A stretch of 32,000 bases of DNA from Neocallimastix lanati (nom. inval.) (taxonomy: Eukaryota > Neocallimastigomycota > Neocallimastigomycetes > Neocallimastigales > Neocallimastigaceae): assembly GCA_016946835.1 (NCBI GenBank), contig JACVTC010000047.1, positions 1,178,001 through 1,210,000 on the forward strand. Direction: 5' to 3'. Position numbers and translations under genes: made by a program. Positions 1 through 11,806 of this stretch are shown here, piece by piece. The stretch's first letter is position 1, and each line of letters begins with the position of its first letter. The notes beneath the pieces are model-generated. The model worked only from the letters and a program-made list of their open reading frames with translations. It searched no databases and had not been told where the DNA came from.

Positions 1-165
1 TTTTTCCACTTTTCTACTCAATTTACATATTAACTAATAAAATATATCTTCTACACTATTTTCATTAAACATTTTTCTAATTTAACCATTCTTTCATATA
101 TTTATCCTTTCTATTAATTAATTCCAAATATTTTTTTAATATATAATTAACTAATCAACACTTAC

Positions 166-186
166 GGCAGCAATATCCTCATCCAT
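166..186 (-). CDS. First coding exon of a minus-strand gene, probably actin
   Basis: Read on the minus strand, an ATG at 186-184 opens seven codons, MDEDIAA. They are followed directly by GTAAGT (165-160), a strong 5' splice site. Positions 1-165 then read as AT-rich intron with no acceptor plus coding sequence, so the rest of the gene lies left of the window. Actins of fungi and animals begin M(D/E)(D/E)(D/E)(I/V)AA before the conserved LVIDNGSG block, and early introns in fungal actin genes are common. The peptide is therefore a good but very short match. What is seen is a seven-codon exon with a consensus donor, and the actin identity is inferred. Another acidic N-terminus could look the same. 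The region 187-520 on its upstream side holds unusual GC-containing motifs that could be its promoter. Confidence 0.5.
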
Positions 187-530
187 GATTAATAATTAAG
201 TTTTTATAAAGAAAAAGTTTTTAAAAAAGAAAGGTTTGTTTTCTAATTACTTAGAATAAAAAATAATAAATATTTTTAATGTTGTTCTAAAATATCAAAT
301 AAAATTGATTATTTGAATTTTTTATTATCTATAATTTGAAAGAGGCATTTAGGCCTTTTTATACTTATTTGAACTTAGGCTATATTTGATATTAAAATAG
401 GGACCTTTTCTAAAAAATAGATTATGTAGTTTAACAATATAGGGTTCATTTATAAGAATAACGCTAAAATATATCGAGAAAATTGAAAAAGCACCCCATT
501 ATATGGGTCCCTTTTTAAGTTAATAAATTT
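187..530 (-). promoter_or_regulatory. Putative promoter of the minus-strand gene at 166-186
   Basis: This stretch lies upstream of the first exon at 166-186 and is less monotonous than the desert beyond it. It contains AGGCATTTAGGCC near 343-355, a GGGACC near 400 and the inverted repeat CCCAT-TAT-ATGGG at 495-507. The last resembles a CArG box (CC, A/T-rich, GG) but with seven A/T bases between CC and GG instead of six. No TATA box can be singled out in such AT-rich DNA. The promoter role is inferred from position only. Confidence 0.3.
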
Positions 531-2381
531 TAAATATATATTTAAATAATACTCCGAATATTATTACTATAAATATATTATATATAAAATATATATAATT
601 ATTTTTATAAAAAATTTTAAATTAAGAAACTTAAAATAATATATAAATAATTAAATAATATATGTAATGTTAATAAATTTAATTTAATAGTTTAAATATA
701 TTATTGTTAGTTTTTATGTATAATAAACAAATTTTAATTATATTAAATAATATATTTTATAAAAATAAAAAAATCTTAAATTTAATTTAGTATAAATTTA
801 TAATTAAATTAATTAACTTTATATGAATAAACACAAAAACATATAATTGAATATTTATTTTTTCAATATAGACTAATTTAAAAGAATAAAATAGTATTTT
901 TAATTATCTTTATTATATGTATAATCTGTTATATGGAATAACCATTTTTAATAAAAAAAAATTAAATAACAATATATTAAAAAATATAATCAAATTACAT
1001 AGTTACAAATTCTTATATAATGATATAATATAGTATATTATAAAATATTATTAAAATAGAATTAAAGCTATATAAATTTATATATTACATATATAAATAT
1101 TGATTTAAAAAAAAAAAACATATATTATTATAAAATAAAAACTTTAATTATTAAAAAATATAATTTTTTTTTATTTATTTAATTTAAATACACCTTAGAC
1201 TTTTCAATTGAATACAATTTAACGAAATAAAAATGAATTTATTTATTACAATTTTAAATTGCATTTTGTAATTATAGATTTTTATTTCTAACAAAAATAG
1301 CAATTAATTGGTAATATAATAATAATTTTACTTTTTAAATAAAAAGTTGAAAATATAAGTTAAAATTTTAAATGAAAATAAAAATAAAATTAAGAAAAAA
1401 GATGAAAAATAAAATAAAGGAATAAAGATAATAATATAGTCAATGATACTTATAAGATAATAATAAATTAATAAACAAAAATAATTGTATATTAATAGAA
1501 AATAAAAGAATAATAACATGTTTAATTAATAAATTATATTTATAGTAATAATTCATGTTTCAATGTATAATACTAATAATAAGATTATGAGTCGTGAAAT
1601 TTTATAGTTTTATTAATATTGATACAAATTATAATATGAAATAAAGTTAGAAAAATACAAAATTAGAAAGAAAGCGAAAAAGAATAGAATTTACAAAATG
1701 CTATAAATTATCGCTTTTTTTCTGATATTTGCTGATTACTAAATATTACAATTCTATATATAGCTTAAATTGTTAAAAAAAGAATAGCTAAATAGCTTAC
1801 AACAACTAATAAATAAAATTAATTATTTCATGATTATAAACAAAAATAGTACTAAATAAAGTTTATTATCTTATATATTATTTAAAAAAAAAAAATTATT
1901 ATTATTAATATTTTAAGCACATAATACCTTAATAATTTTAATATTTGAATAATTATTTTTATATAATATTACAATTACTTTTCATTAATTATTTTCTATT
2001 CTTTTTTTCTTTTTATTTTTTTTTTATAAATTTTTTTTTTTTTTTTTATAAATAAAGTATATTTATATTTTTCATCTTTTTTTTTTTTTTAATTTTTTTG
2101 CTTTCTTCATTTTTTTAAAGCTTTTGATAATATTTAAAAATTTAAAAAATTAATAATATGATTGAGCGTAATTTTCTTAATTCATATTAATCAATATTAA
2201 TGACTTATATAATTATATTCGTAAAAATAACATTCATATTTCTTAATTGTTTTTATAAAAAACTAATTTAAGATATATGAATTTTCTATTACTTATGAAA
2301 TTAATATTAATTTATATAAAACATAAATACATTTAATATATATATATATATACATAAATAATATTTATTAAAGAACATTAC
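531..2381. other. AT-rich gene desert
   Basis: No coding region with conserved motifs is visible on either strand. Open frames here, such as the minus-strand one at 1328-1519, are runs of Phe, Leu, Ile and Tyr codons from A/T sequence. Short poly-A and poly-T tracts and an (AT)n run near 2340-2352 are the only structure. A weak inverted pair AAAGCGA/TCGCTTT lies near 1672 and 1711. Confidence 0.7.
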
Positions 2382-2543
2382 TTATAGATAAATAACTAAA
2401 CAAATAAATATTCACTTTTTATGCATTTTAATAAACAACCCTTTATTATCTAATTTTCTTATTTTATAAAATTAGATAATAAAGGGTTGTTTATTAAAAT
2501 GCATAAAAAGTGAATATTTATTTGTTTAGTTATTTATCTATAA
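2382..2543. repeat. Perfect 76-bp inverted repeat with a 10-nt loop
   Basis: The left arm 2382-2457 and the right arm 2468-2543 are exact reverse complements over 76 bases. They are separated by the 10-base spacer 2458-2467. I checked the arms base by base. A transcript through it could form a long, perfectly paired hairpin. The outer part of the right arm (TTTAGTTATTTATCTAT) matches the unit of the minisatellite that follows at 2544-2765. It may be a recent fold-back duplication, a small fold-back element, a small-RNA precursor or an assembly artefact. Confidence 0.9.
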
Positions 2544-2572
2544 TTTATTTTTTTGTATTTAGTTGTTTATCT

Positions 2573-2604
<32 letters not shown>

Positions 2605-2663
2605 GTTGTTTATTTAGTTGTTTATCTATTGTTTATTTATTTTTTTTAGTTAGTTGTTTATCT

Positions 2664-2695
<32 letters not shown>

Positions 2696-2765
2696 GTTAT
2701 TTAGTTATTTATTTAGTTGTTCATCTATTATTTATTTATTTATTTATTTAGTTGTTTATATTATT
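2544..2765. repeat. Imperfect minisatellite, TTTA-rich
   Basis: Repeated copies of a unit like TTTAGTTGTTTATCTATTAT are separated by variable (TTTA)n runs. GTTTATCTATT recurs near 2567, 2617 and 2657, and GTTCATCTATT near 2719. The array begins inside the right arm of the hairpin at 2382-2543. An 80-codon plus-strand frame at 2752-2994 is a by-product of A/T sequence and is not called as a gene. Confidence 0.7.
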
Positions 2766-2994
2766 TATTTGCTTATATATATATTATTCAATTCTATTTC
2801 ATTACATGATATTATTAATACAAACGCAAAATAAAAATATATATATATTATATATTATATATATATATACAATATTTATAATATTTATAATTTTCTTCTT
2901 ATTTACTTTAATGTTTTGTTTTTTTGTTTTTTTTATTTTTTTTGTTTTTTTGTTTTTTTTTTGTATTACTTGGCCAAAAATAGTAATAGTTTAA

Positions 2995-4955
2995 TTTATT
3001 TAAATAAATTCTGTAAATGACAAATCAATGGTAATTAAATAAAATATTATTATATTATGAAATAATCAATAAAAAAAAAAAAAAAAAGAAACAATAATTT
3101 CTTATTATAAATTCAATAAGCCATATTAATAAACTAATATTCCATAATATTATTTTAAATAAATAAATAGAATTATCCTATAAAGTATATTAAAAAGAAA
3201 ATGAAGAATACTAATAATATAAAAAAATAAAATATAATATATCAAATCAATTGTTAACATAATAATATTTCCATTTAATAAAATCATGGTAAAATTATTA
3301 AAAATGCATTATTCAACTAAACTAATTAAATATATTATATATTGTATATATTGAAATAAATATTATTATAAATAATAAATAAAAGAAAATAAATTAAATA
3401 GATCGCATAATAAATATTATTTTTTAATATTTTATAAATGAAACTAATTATTAAAAAAGATATTAAATAATTTAAAAACAAAAATTAATAATTTTTTTAA
3501 AAATACTGTTCAGAGCGTACTAAAGAAAAATGGCTTTTTTCAATGATTAAATATATATATTATTTAAAAAATAATAATAAAGAAAAATGACACAAATAAA
3601 ATATAAAGAAGATTAATAAAAAAACTGATTATTTGCTGTATTGTATATCTATTATCATTGCTTTAAAAATAAAATAAGAAATTTGTATAATGAAAATTGT
3701 ATAATGAAATGTAAATAAACAAAAATAATATAAAAAAAAAATTAGAAATAAATAAAGGTGAAATTATTATTAATAAAGTTCATTTATTTATATTATTTAA
3801 TATGTGATACTAATAGTAATAATAAAGTTAAAATATATATACACTACATAAAACTATTATAAATTTTATGAATTCTTAATCAATATTAAATATCTATTAA
3901 TAAATATATTAAATTTTTATCTTATTATGGATAATACATCATTTTAATTATTACATATGAAATATATTAAATATAATTTATTAGATTTTATTTTAATATT
4001 AATATATACTAATATTAAATTATACTTTAAAATAAATAATGTAAGGTTAAGTTTAAATAATTTATATAATTTATTATTATAATACTAAATTAAAAATTAT
4101 ATTTACGGAATTTAATTTAAAAACTTCCTTATAAGGAAATTACTACCAAAGTTTTTTGGCTTTTTTTTTTTTTATAATATTAGTTAGAATTTTATTAATT
4201 ATAAAATAAATAAAATCGAAATTAATTCATAACCATGAATTAATAAAATATACTAATATATGAAATATATATTAATAGATTACTATTATGTCTTTTTAGT
4301 TTAATAAATGCTATCAGTAACTATTATTTAACTATACTATTATATATAACCATTATAATAACCATTATATAAATATTACTATTAAATAAATATAATCATT
4401 ATATTATTATTAATTATCTTAACCTATTATATATATTAATATATTTGGTTAATATTCAATATTTTTATAAATCAAAACTGAATAAATATTACTATATAAT
4501 TAGCACTTTTTTATAATTACATATTGTTTGAAATATATTACTACTATATAGTTGTATAAATTATAAAATATAAATATCTAATTATATGTATTATTTATAT
4601 AGATTACAATTTATTGAAATAACAAGATAATAGTGATTAATATATATTAAAATATTATTAATATTATATCTATTATGATGAAGCTATTAGAAACATTTTA
4701 TTTACTATTAAAGATTATCAATTATTATTACTATTATTATTATAAAGAATTCTATTATAATGATTTATTATTGTCAAATTGAGTACAATTTCTAATTACT
4801 TAGAATTTCTTTTTATATATATAGAATGTTTTGTTTTTAATTTTAATACGTTAAATATATTCTGTATTAATTCATTTGTTTGTTTATTTACTTACAAATA
4901 TTAAAACAATAAACTTTCATAAAATAAATATAAAAATGAATAAAAAGCACTCATT
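2995..4955. other. AT-rich gene desert
   Basis: I see no gene, RNA gene or transposon motif here. The only notable short element is the palindrome TTCCTTATAAGGAA near 4125-4138. Confidence 0.6.
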
Positions 4956-5340
4956 ACTTATTATTTATTATTTATTATGTATTATTTATTATTTATTATT
5001 TATTATTTAATTATTATTTAATTATTATTTATTATTTATTTATTATTTATTTATTATTTATTATTTATTTATTATTTATTTATTATTTATTATTTATTTA
5101 TTATTTATTTATTATTTATTTATTATTTATTATTTATTTATTAATTATTTATTATTTATTTATTATTTATTATTTATTTATTAATTATTTATTATTTATT
5201 TATTATTTATTATTTATTTATTAATTATTTATTATTTATTTATTATTTATTATTTATTTATTAATTATTTATTATTTATTTATTATTTATTATTTATTAT
5301 TTATTATTTATTATTTATTATTTATTTATTTATTATTTGC
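4956..5340. repeat. TTATTA/TTTA satellite with a 40-bp higher-order unit
   Basis: The region is built of TTATTTA and TTATTATT blocks. Between about 5101 and 5300 they form a higher-order unit of exactly 40 bp. The marker TTAATTATTT recurs at 5141, 5181, 5221 and 5261 with identical sequence between the markers. The flanks carry shorter versions without the TTAATTA marker, as expected for recent expansion by unequal exchange or slippage. Confidence 0.9.
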
Positions 5341-6824
5341 TATATATTATTATTTATTATTTTTTATTTATTATATTTTTATATATTCATTTAATATTAT
5401 TTAAAAATTATTATAATTTATTATAATTTTTTATTATTATAATATATTTAATAAATATTTTTAATTTCTAATTTCTAATTTTTTTTTTTAATCTCACATT
5501 TTAATTATAATTTAATTTAATATATGAGTAAATAAAAATAAAAATTTATAAATAAAATAAAATTGTTTATAATGGTAATTCTGTAAAATCAATTTACTAA
5601 TCAACATTTTTTATTAATATTCAATATTAACAAATTTATTATTATTAATAGTATTAATTATTTATCCTATGTTTATCTTTCATATTCATTTTTTATTATT
5701 AAATATAAATTTATAATGTTTTTCTTTTATATTTATTTAGGAAATGATTATTTAAATATTATTTATTTATTTATTTATCTATTATAGTATATATTTATAG
5801 TGTTATGATATATTTTGCTGGATTCAACCTATTTTTATAATATTTATTATTTTAAATATACTAAACTAATATTAATTTTGAAGTAGTATATCTTATGATA
5901 TTTTATTTATTTATTTTTTTTAATAAAAATCTTTTTTTTATTATATTTTTTATTTTTTATTTTTTTTTACTGGTCACTTTTTGTTATAACATTTTAAATT
6001 TCTTTTAATTTAAAAAAAAAAAAAAATTAAAAGTAAATAAACAAATAAATATGGAAAGGAGATGTTAATAATACATAAATTAATGATACTACCTCTAAAC
6101 CTTGAAATATGAAATAATAACTTTAGTAATTTCATATTATTATTAGGTTTATTCAATTTTATAAATAAAAGAATATTAAAAGCTAACCTTAATTTAAATA
6201 AGAAGTATAATATACGGGTTAGGATTATTTGAGATATTCACAAAGAATAATCAATATTTGAGGCAAAAATTATAATGACTATTAATGCTTATTAAAAGAT
6301 TTAGTTGTATATATTAATACATATATATATAATTAATAAAAATAGATTTTTCCAAGTTTTGAAATTTTATATAATATAATAAAATTTATTAATTTATTTT
6401 TTTTCTTGAAAAAATAATCTAAATTTTATTTTTTAATATTTCCAATTATTATTTTTTTCTTTTTTCTTTTTTCTTTTTTTTTTTAATCTTTTTTTTTTTT
6501 TTTTTTTTTTGGTTTTAAATTTTATATATTTCATTTATAATTTAAAAAGTATTGTATAAATTATAATTTTTTTAATAAAAAAATATGTGAATTTAGTATT
6601 TTTTTAATAGATAATATAAAAAAACTTTTAAAGGTAAATTTATTTTTATGAAATTTATATTTTTATGAAAATATAAATTATTATTATTATTTTATTTATT
6701 TAAAGAAGATAATAATAATAAAAAAAAAATTGCAAAATATATAAAAAATTTTTTTATAATAAGTGGATAGATGATCATATTTACTTCATATATAGTTAAT
6801 ATATGTTTTATATAAAATTTAATT

Positions 6825-6861
<37 letters not shown>

Positions 6862-8823
6862 GATATATCGAATTATTTATATTATATTATAAAATTTTAA
6901 ATAGAATAATCAAACCTTTTATCCCAATTGATGGATTTTACATTCGAATATATATATTATTTAATTATATCATTTTAATTATTTTTTGTACATACACAAA
7001 TTTGATAATTACAATGTATCATTATAATGTATTATAATGTATTATAATATTTCCTTTTTAAAATAGAATTTTATTTATGTATATAAGATAATAATATAAT
7101 ATTAAAATATTATAATTGTTAACAGTCTGGAATTTGTGGTTAATGATTATGTCAACTTTATTAATATGTTTTATACTTATGAATTACTCAAGAATTATTC
7201 AATGTATAATTCTATGAGCTTACATGTATTTATATGAATAATATGTGGCTTATATATTTAATTTAATACAATACATGTCAATACATTATAAATACATTTG
7301 ACACTTATTTTATATATTTAACATATTCTAACAATAATTTATAATTGTTTAAAAATATTAAAAAAAAAAAAAAAAACTCATAATTATTTTATTTAATAAA
7401 TTAATTTTTTTTTTTTTTAAAAAAAAGAAAAAAAAAAATATTGATTGTTAAATTACAAACACTAATGTTTATTAGTATTAGTAATAAAGTATAATTAATA
7501 AATAATTATATAAAATAACAAAAATTATGTTAATTATATTTTGAATATTAATATTTAAATAGAAAAAAAATATATATATAATATATTTTAAAGTTTTATA
7601 TTTTTTACGTTTTACTTAAAAAAATTATTAATTCAAATGTAATTGATATTATGATTTTATTGTTATTATATTTAATGAAAATATTATGAAATATTGATAT
7701 ATATAATAAATTTTAATTATTTTTATCTTCATACGTATATTTTGAATAAATAGAAGAAATAAAAAAAATAAAAGAATATAAAAATATTTTTATTTTTATT
7801 GGATTAATTATTTTAATGAATAATTATTAATGTTAATATTTAAAAAATTTTAATCTTTAATGCTTCTATTTTTTTTTTTTTTATTTTAAATTTAAACTAT
7901 TGAATTACTTTAATAATTTTGTAAAGTATATTTAAATTAAAAATTTTAAAATTAATGAATAAAAATATCTAAAGTTATGATTATATATACTTTGAATATA
8001 TTTTGTATTTTAAAATTTGAAATTAAAAAAATTTCATATTAATTCTAATTCATAAATTATATATGATTTCATTAAATTAAAGTATGTGATTTTAAAAATT
8101 CTTATTTTTTATTTTAAAGATATAAATACTTTTAAGAAAATTATATAATGTTATTAGCATTAAAAATTTAAATTATGACTAAAAATTAATTTTTTTATTT
8201 AATTACAAATTCAGTAATTTATTATTTTATTACTAAATATATGATTTAAAAACTGATATAATATTGTGAATTTTAATGTTTGTAATAATATGATTATCAG
8301 ATTAAACATAGATTTCTTTAATAATAAATTTAAAGATTCCATAATGGTGATATGTGTAAATAATAAGTAAATAAATAAATAAATAAATAAAAATTTAGCA
8401 ATATTAAATCAAACTTTTGCTGGTTAAGTATTATAAATTTTAGAAAAAAAAATTAAAATATTATAAAATAATAAAATAATTTTAATTAGTTTTTGTTATT
8501 TTTTTATTAATCTGAAATAGATAGTTTAATTAGTCTATTATTATTTAAAAAATACAAATAAAACTTTTAATATTAAAAAAAAATAATTAAAGTTTAATGG
8601 TGAATAATGATGATTATATTACTGTAATATATATTAGAAATAAATATGTATTGTCATAACAGATAGTATATTCAACTAACTTTAAAAATTACAAAGTTCA
8701 AAAAAAAATATATATATATATAATAAGTCATAATAGATTGTAAATTATATATTTAATATTTTTTTAATAATATTGTTTTATTCATTATTCATTTCTTTAT
8801 CAAATTATTATTATGCTTTAATT
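5341..8823. other. AT-rich gene desert with homopolymer tracts
   Basis: No coding exon is recognisable. It holds a 33-base T run at 6828-6860 ending in GG, another T run near 6489-6510, and a hairpin of AATATGAAAT (6106-6115) with ATTTCATATT (6129-6138). The less AT-biased patches at 6050-6260 and 7125-7330 have no readable frame and may be old transposon remains. Confidence 0.6.
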
Positions 8824-8970
8824 ATTTATTAGATAGAATTAATTTAAAAGTTGTAAAAAAAATAAAAATTTAATCTACTTTTTTTTTTCTTTTAATTTAA
8901 ATACTATTATTTTTTATAATTATATAATACATTATATAAAATGATTTATTAGATAGAATTAATTTAAAAG
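8824..8970. repeat. Direct repeat of 27 bp, 120 bp apart
   Basis: ATTTATTAGATAGAATTAAT followed by TTAAAAG occurs at 8824-8850 and again at 8944-8970. Both copies are followed by similar sequence leading to a TAATC plus poly-T stretch. This looks like a local tandem duplication whose spacer has since diverged. Confidence 0.75.
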
Positions 8971-8991
8971 CTGAAATACAAATAAAATTAA

Positions 8992-8993
<2 letters not shown>

Positions 8994-9038
<45 letters not shown>
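8994..9038. repeat. 45-base T homopolymer
   Basis: An uninterrupted run of 45 T, the longest homopolymer in the window. It follows the second copy of the 27-bp direct repeat. Its length is likely to vary between reads and strains. Confidence 0.9.
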
Positions 9039-9043
<5 letters not shown>

Positions 9044-9926
9044 CAAATTAATATATACAAAGTATAATATTTATTTAATATTTAAACTTTTAATTTAGTA
9101 TATTGATTATTATTTTATTGTATTTTTTTTTTTTTTATTTTATGTATAAAAATTAAAGTCTTATATTTTTTATTTTATATAATTATAGGACTTAAAATAT
9201 AATAAATTATGAATTCATATTAGTTATTGTTAGTATTTCTAATCTTAAACTTTTAATAAAAAAAAAAAAAAAGGTATATATTTTTTATAATCTTTTTTTT
9301 TATTAATTTCTACTAGCAATATGCTTGCTTCTATATATATATAATTTTTGGAAAAATTAAATCAATAAATTAATATAAAATGAAATATTCAAACCTTAAT
9401 TAATATGAAATAAATTTTATTATTCAAACATAAATTAATGTCATAAATCAAATTTAAATCTAATGATTTTATAATGTTCTTAATAAGTGGCTTGATTTCT
9501 AATTTTTAATTTTATTGTTTCTATTTCCCTAAATAAAAATTAATATCTATAATATTTAATATAAAAACTAGTTAAATAGTTTATATTAATCACAAGAATA
9601 AACTAATTAAATAGTTAATTATAATCAAATTGGTTAAAAATAAAATGTTTCTTTGAATTAAGAGAAGTGTAAGAAAGTTTTTAGATAATTTTAAATGTAA
9701 AATCAAGTACAATTGTTTTTATTTGAATAAATATATTTAATCATGATAATAAAAATAAATAAATAAATAAATAAATTAATCTCAACAATACTTCTTCGAA
9801 CTAGGGTTATATCAAAATATATTAACATAAATAAATTTATGAATAACAAATAAATAAATATTATTAAATTTCTTTATATGATTAATTAATCATTTATTTA
9901 TTGATTATATAATAAAAAAAAATTAC
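9039..9926. other. AT-rich spacer, no gene seen
   Basis: Nothing with coding character is visible. It includes a short (AAAT)n run near 9750-9776. A slightly GC-richer patch near 9785-9812 could be a trace of the 3' end of the pseudogene that follows, but the match is too weak to call. Confidence 0.5.
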
Positions 9927-10730
9927 ATCTTCAGGAATTGATTTTGATAAATTAATGGGTTTCTTGTCACAAATTACGAAATTATTTTCAATTATAATAC
10001 CAATACCTTGATATTCTTTTGGGTAACAAACGTTATATGGAATATAAATACCAGGCTTTTATTTTAATTAATTATATATATTATATATTGATGGATAATA
10101 TGAAATTAAAAATTATTTTAAATATATATATATTTTAATTTATTTCCTTTTCAATTTATCTACAGTAATAATAATTCCTTTTTTTAATGGTATGATATTA
10201 AAACATCTTCAGTGTTGCGAAGTTGTTAACATCCTTCCTATATAATGACCATATGATGTGAGCAAATATTATTTGTTTTTTAAAATAAATAAATAAATAA
10301 AATAAATAAATAAAATAAATAAATAAAAAAAATCAGTAATATTATTATTTGAATTAAAATAAAAATTATTAATTTTATATATATTTTATTTTATATTATT
10401 TATTCTAATTTTAATATAAAAATAAAAAAAATAATATATACATATATCCATTATCTTTTATACAATTATAAATTTTTTCTAATATATCAATAAATTTTGA
10501 TATATTTGATTAAAGGTTTTTTCATCTATTGTATATATACGTTAAAATTAATACAATGCTTTAGAATATCTAATAGTATTTAATACATTTCTTTTTTTGA
10601 CTTAAAATTTTTCCAAGTTCAAGTTATATCATAAAAATTGATATGAATTAGTTTCTATCCTGGTTCGATCCTTTTGACTATTTTCCATGTTTTCCTCACA
10701 TGAGGTTTTTTATGGAACGTAGCTTATAAA
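9927..10730 (-). pseudogene. Decayed Xaa-Pro aminopeptidase (peptidase family M24B)
   Basis: On the minus strand, 10055-9927 reads as one clean exon of 43 codons beginning PGIYIPYNV and containing GIGIIIEN. It has AG before it and GTAATT after it. This matches the C-terminal M24 block of Xaa-Pro aminopeptidases (ITIEPG...GxGxRIED), which supplies the last two metal-binding Glu residues. Upstream, 10260-10170 gives pieces of the preceding block, GHYIG then IIPLKKGIIIT, in different frames. At 10633-10613 YDIT-stop-TW matches the DITRTW metal-site motif with Arg changed to TGA. The order is right for one gene read leftwards. The frameshifts, stops, missing middle and unclear donor before PGIY show that it is broken. 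Known members cleave N-terminal residues before proline using two metal ions. The family call is firm from motif order, while the exact subfamily is open. Confidence 0.65.
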
Positions 10731-10802
10731 TAAAATTTTAAATCATAATTTAACGCCTCACATTTTCTTTTTTCTTTTTTTTTTTTTTTTTTAAATAAGA
10801 AT

Positions 10803-10834
10803 AAATAAAACTAGAAATAAATATAAATGGGTTA

Positions 10835-10866
<32 letters not shown>

Positions 10867-10911
10867 AAACATCAAAATTATTTTATAATAAATACTTTAT
10901 ATAATTATCAC

Positions 10912-10956
<45 letters not shown>

Positions 10957-11239
10957 AGTGAAACTAAAAGAGGAAAAGAACAACTTATTATTTATAAATA
11001 ATATAATATTAAAATATATCTATATAATTAAATATTATTAAATATTATTTTATTGTCATTTTAACAAAAAGAATTAAAATATATCTTTAAAATTAAATAT
11101 AATTAAATGTTATTTTATTTTCTTTAAAATTAAATATTTCTTTATTTATTAAATATAATTTAAGCCATCTTTACATAAATGATTTATTTAAGTACTATAT
11201 TGCATATAAAGCCACATTTTAAACAAAAGCATTTCGAAT
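10803..11239 (+). mobile_element. Copy 1 of a MULE-associated terminal repeat
   Basis: This stretch is homologous to 19568-20045. Both begin AATAAAACTAGAAATAAATA, continue with a long T run (25 here at 10835-10859), then TTTTAAACATCAAA and a T-run/A-run junction (31 A at 10923-10953). Both then have repeated AAAATATATCTTTAAAATTA motifs and the shared end TAATTTAAGCCA-CTTTACATAAA. Weaker similarity continues through GCCAC-TTTT to about 11239. In the other copy this sequence leads into a MULE transposase 118 bp later. Here it is followed by an unrelated GC-richer island. Terminal sequences of several hundred bases are typical of Mutator-like elements. I did not find the matching inverted end. 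Confidence 0.65.
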
Positions 11240-11395
11240 ATTATTGGGTTAGGTTATATTATCCTCGCTTCAAAAGGGAAGTTAGGAAATGGAGAAGCAC
11301 TCCGAGAAAAATTCTTAGCATGTCAGAGCACCAATGCTGTACACTCAGTAAGGTTGTCTAGAAGGGATAATATCTACCTATATGAAAGTGTATGA
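11240..11395 (+). other. GC-richer island with a short open frame, unidentified
   Basis: This 156-base stretch has far more G and C than its surroundings. The frame starting at 11240 is open for 51 codons to a TGA at 11393-11395 and looks protein-like (IIGLGYIILASKGKLGNGEA and on to SVRLSRRDN). Another frame gives a 60-codon open frame (11179-11361) that is less convincing. I do not recognise the sequence in any frame or as an RNA. It sits directly after the MULE-type end, where a transposase would be expected. It could be a captured host fragment, an exon of an unknown gene, or a piece of another transposon. Confidence 0.35.
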
Positions 11396-11399
11396 CTAC

Positions 11400-11512
11400 C
11401 TCATTAAAATAAAAAAAAAATAATAAAATAATAAAAATTGATAGATAAATAAATAAAGAATTATTAATAAATTAATGAATAATAATAATAATAACAATAA
11501 TATAAAATAATA

Positions 11513-11547
<35 letters not shown>

Positions 11548-11656
11548 TAATAATAATATAAAATAATAATAGTAATAATAATAATAATTTATTATAAAAA
11601 TTAATAATAACATTAATAATTAAAAAGAATGATTAATAATTAATAATAATAATAAT
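11400..11656. repeat. (AAT)n trinucleotide tract, interrupted
   Basis: Runs of AAT/ATA repeats are broken by short variants, with the purest parts near 11517-11545 and 11573-11590. No coding content. Confidence 0.8.
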
Positions 11657-11806
11657 AAAATAAAATAAATAGTAGAAATAATAAATATGAAGTATAGATT
11701 GAATAAAATAAAATAAAATATATAGCAGAAATAATAAATATGAAGTATAGATTGAATAAAATAAAATAAAATATATAGCAGAAATAATAAATATGAAGTA
11801 TAGATT
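11657..11806. repeat. 53-bp minisatellite, about 2.8 copies
   Basis: Full units start at 11701 and 11754 and a third start is at 11807, an exact 53-base period. Each unit carries a few AAAAT copies, then TATAGCAGAAATAATAAAT and ATGAAGTATAGATT. A partial, slightly diverged unit precedes them from about 11657. The third unit starts normally but runs into the long AAAAT array, so the pentamer array looks like an expansion of the AAAAT part of this unit. Confidence 0.9.

Noticed and set aside
495-507. CArG box (SRF site)
   Set aside because: Seven A/T bases lie between CC and GG instead of six, so it is kept only as an unnamed palindrome.
2544-2765. CRISPR-like spaced repeats
   Set aside because: Units and spacers are both simple TTTA-type sequence of variable length. 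There are no unique spacers and the DNA is eukaryotic.
10662-10671. GGTTCGATCC, a match to the tRNA B-box
   Set aside because: The flanking bases do not form a T-stem and no A-box or cloverleaf can be drawn. On the other strand it lies in the M24 pseudogene.
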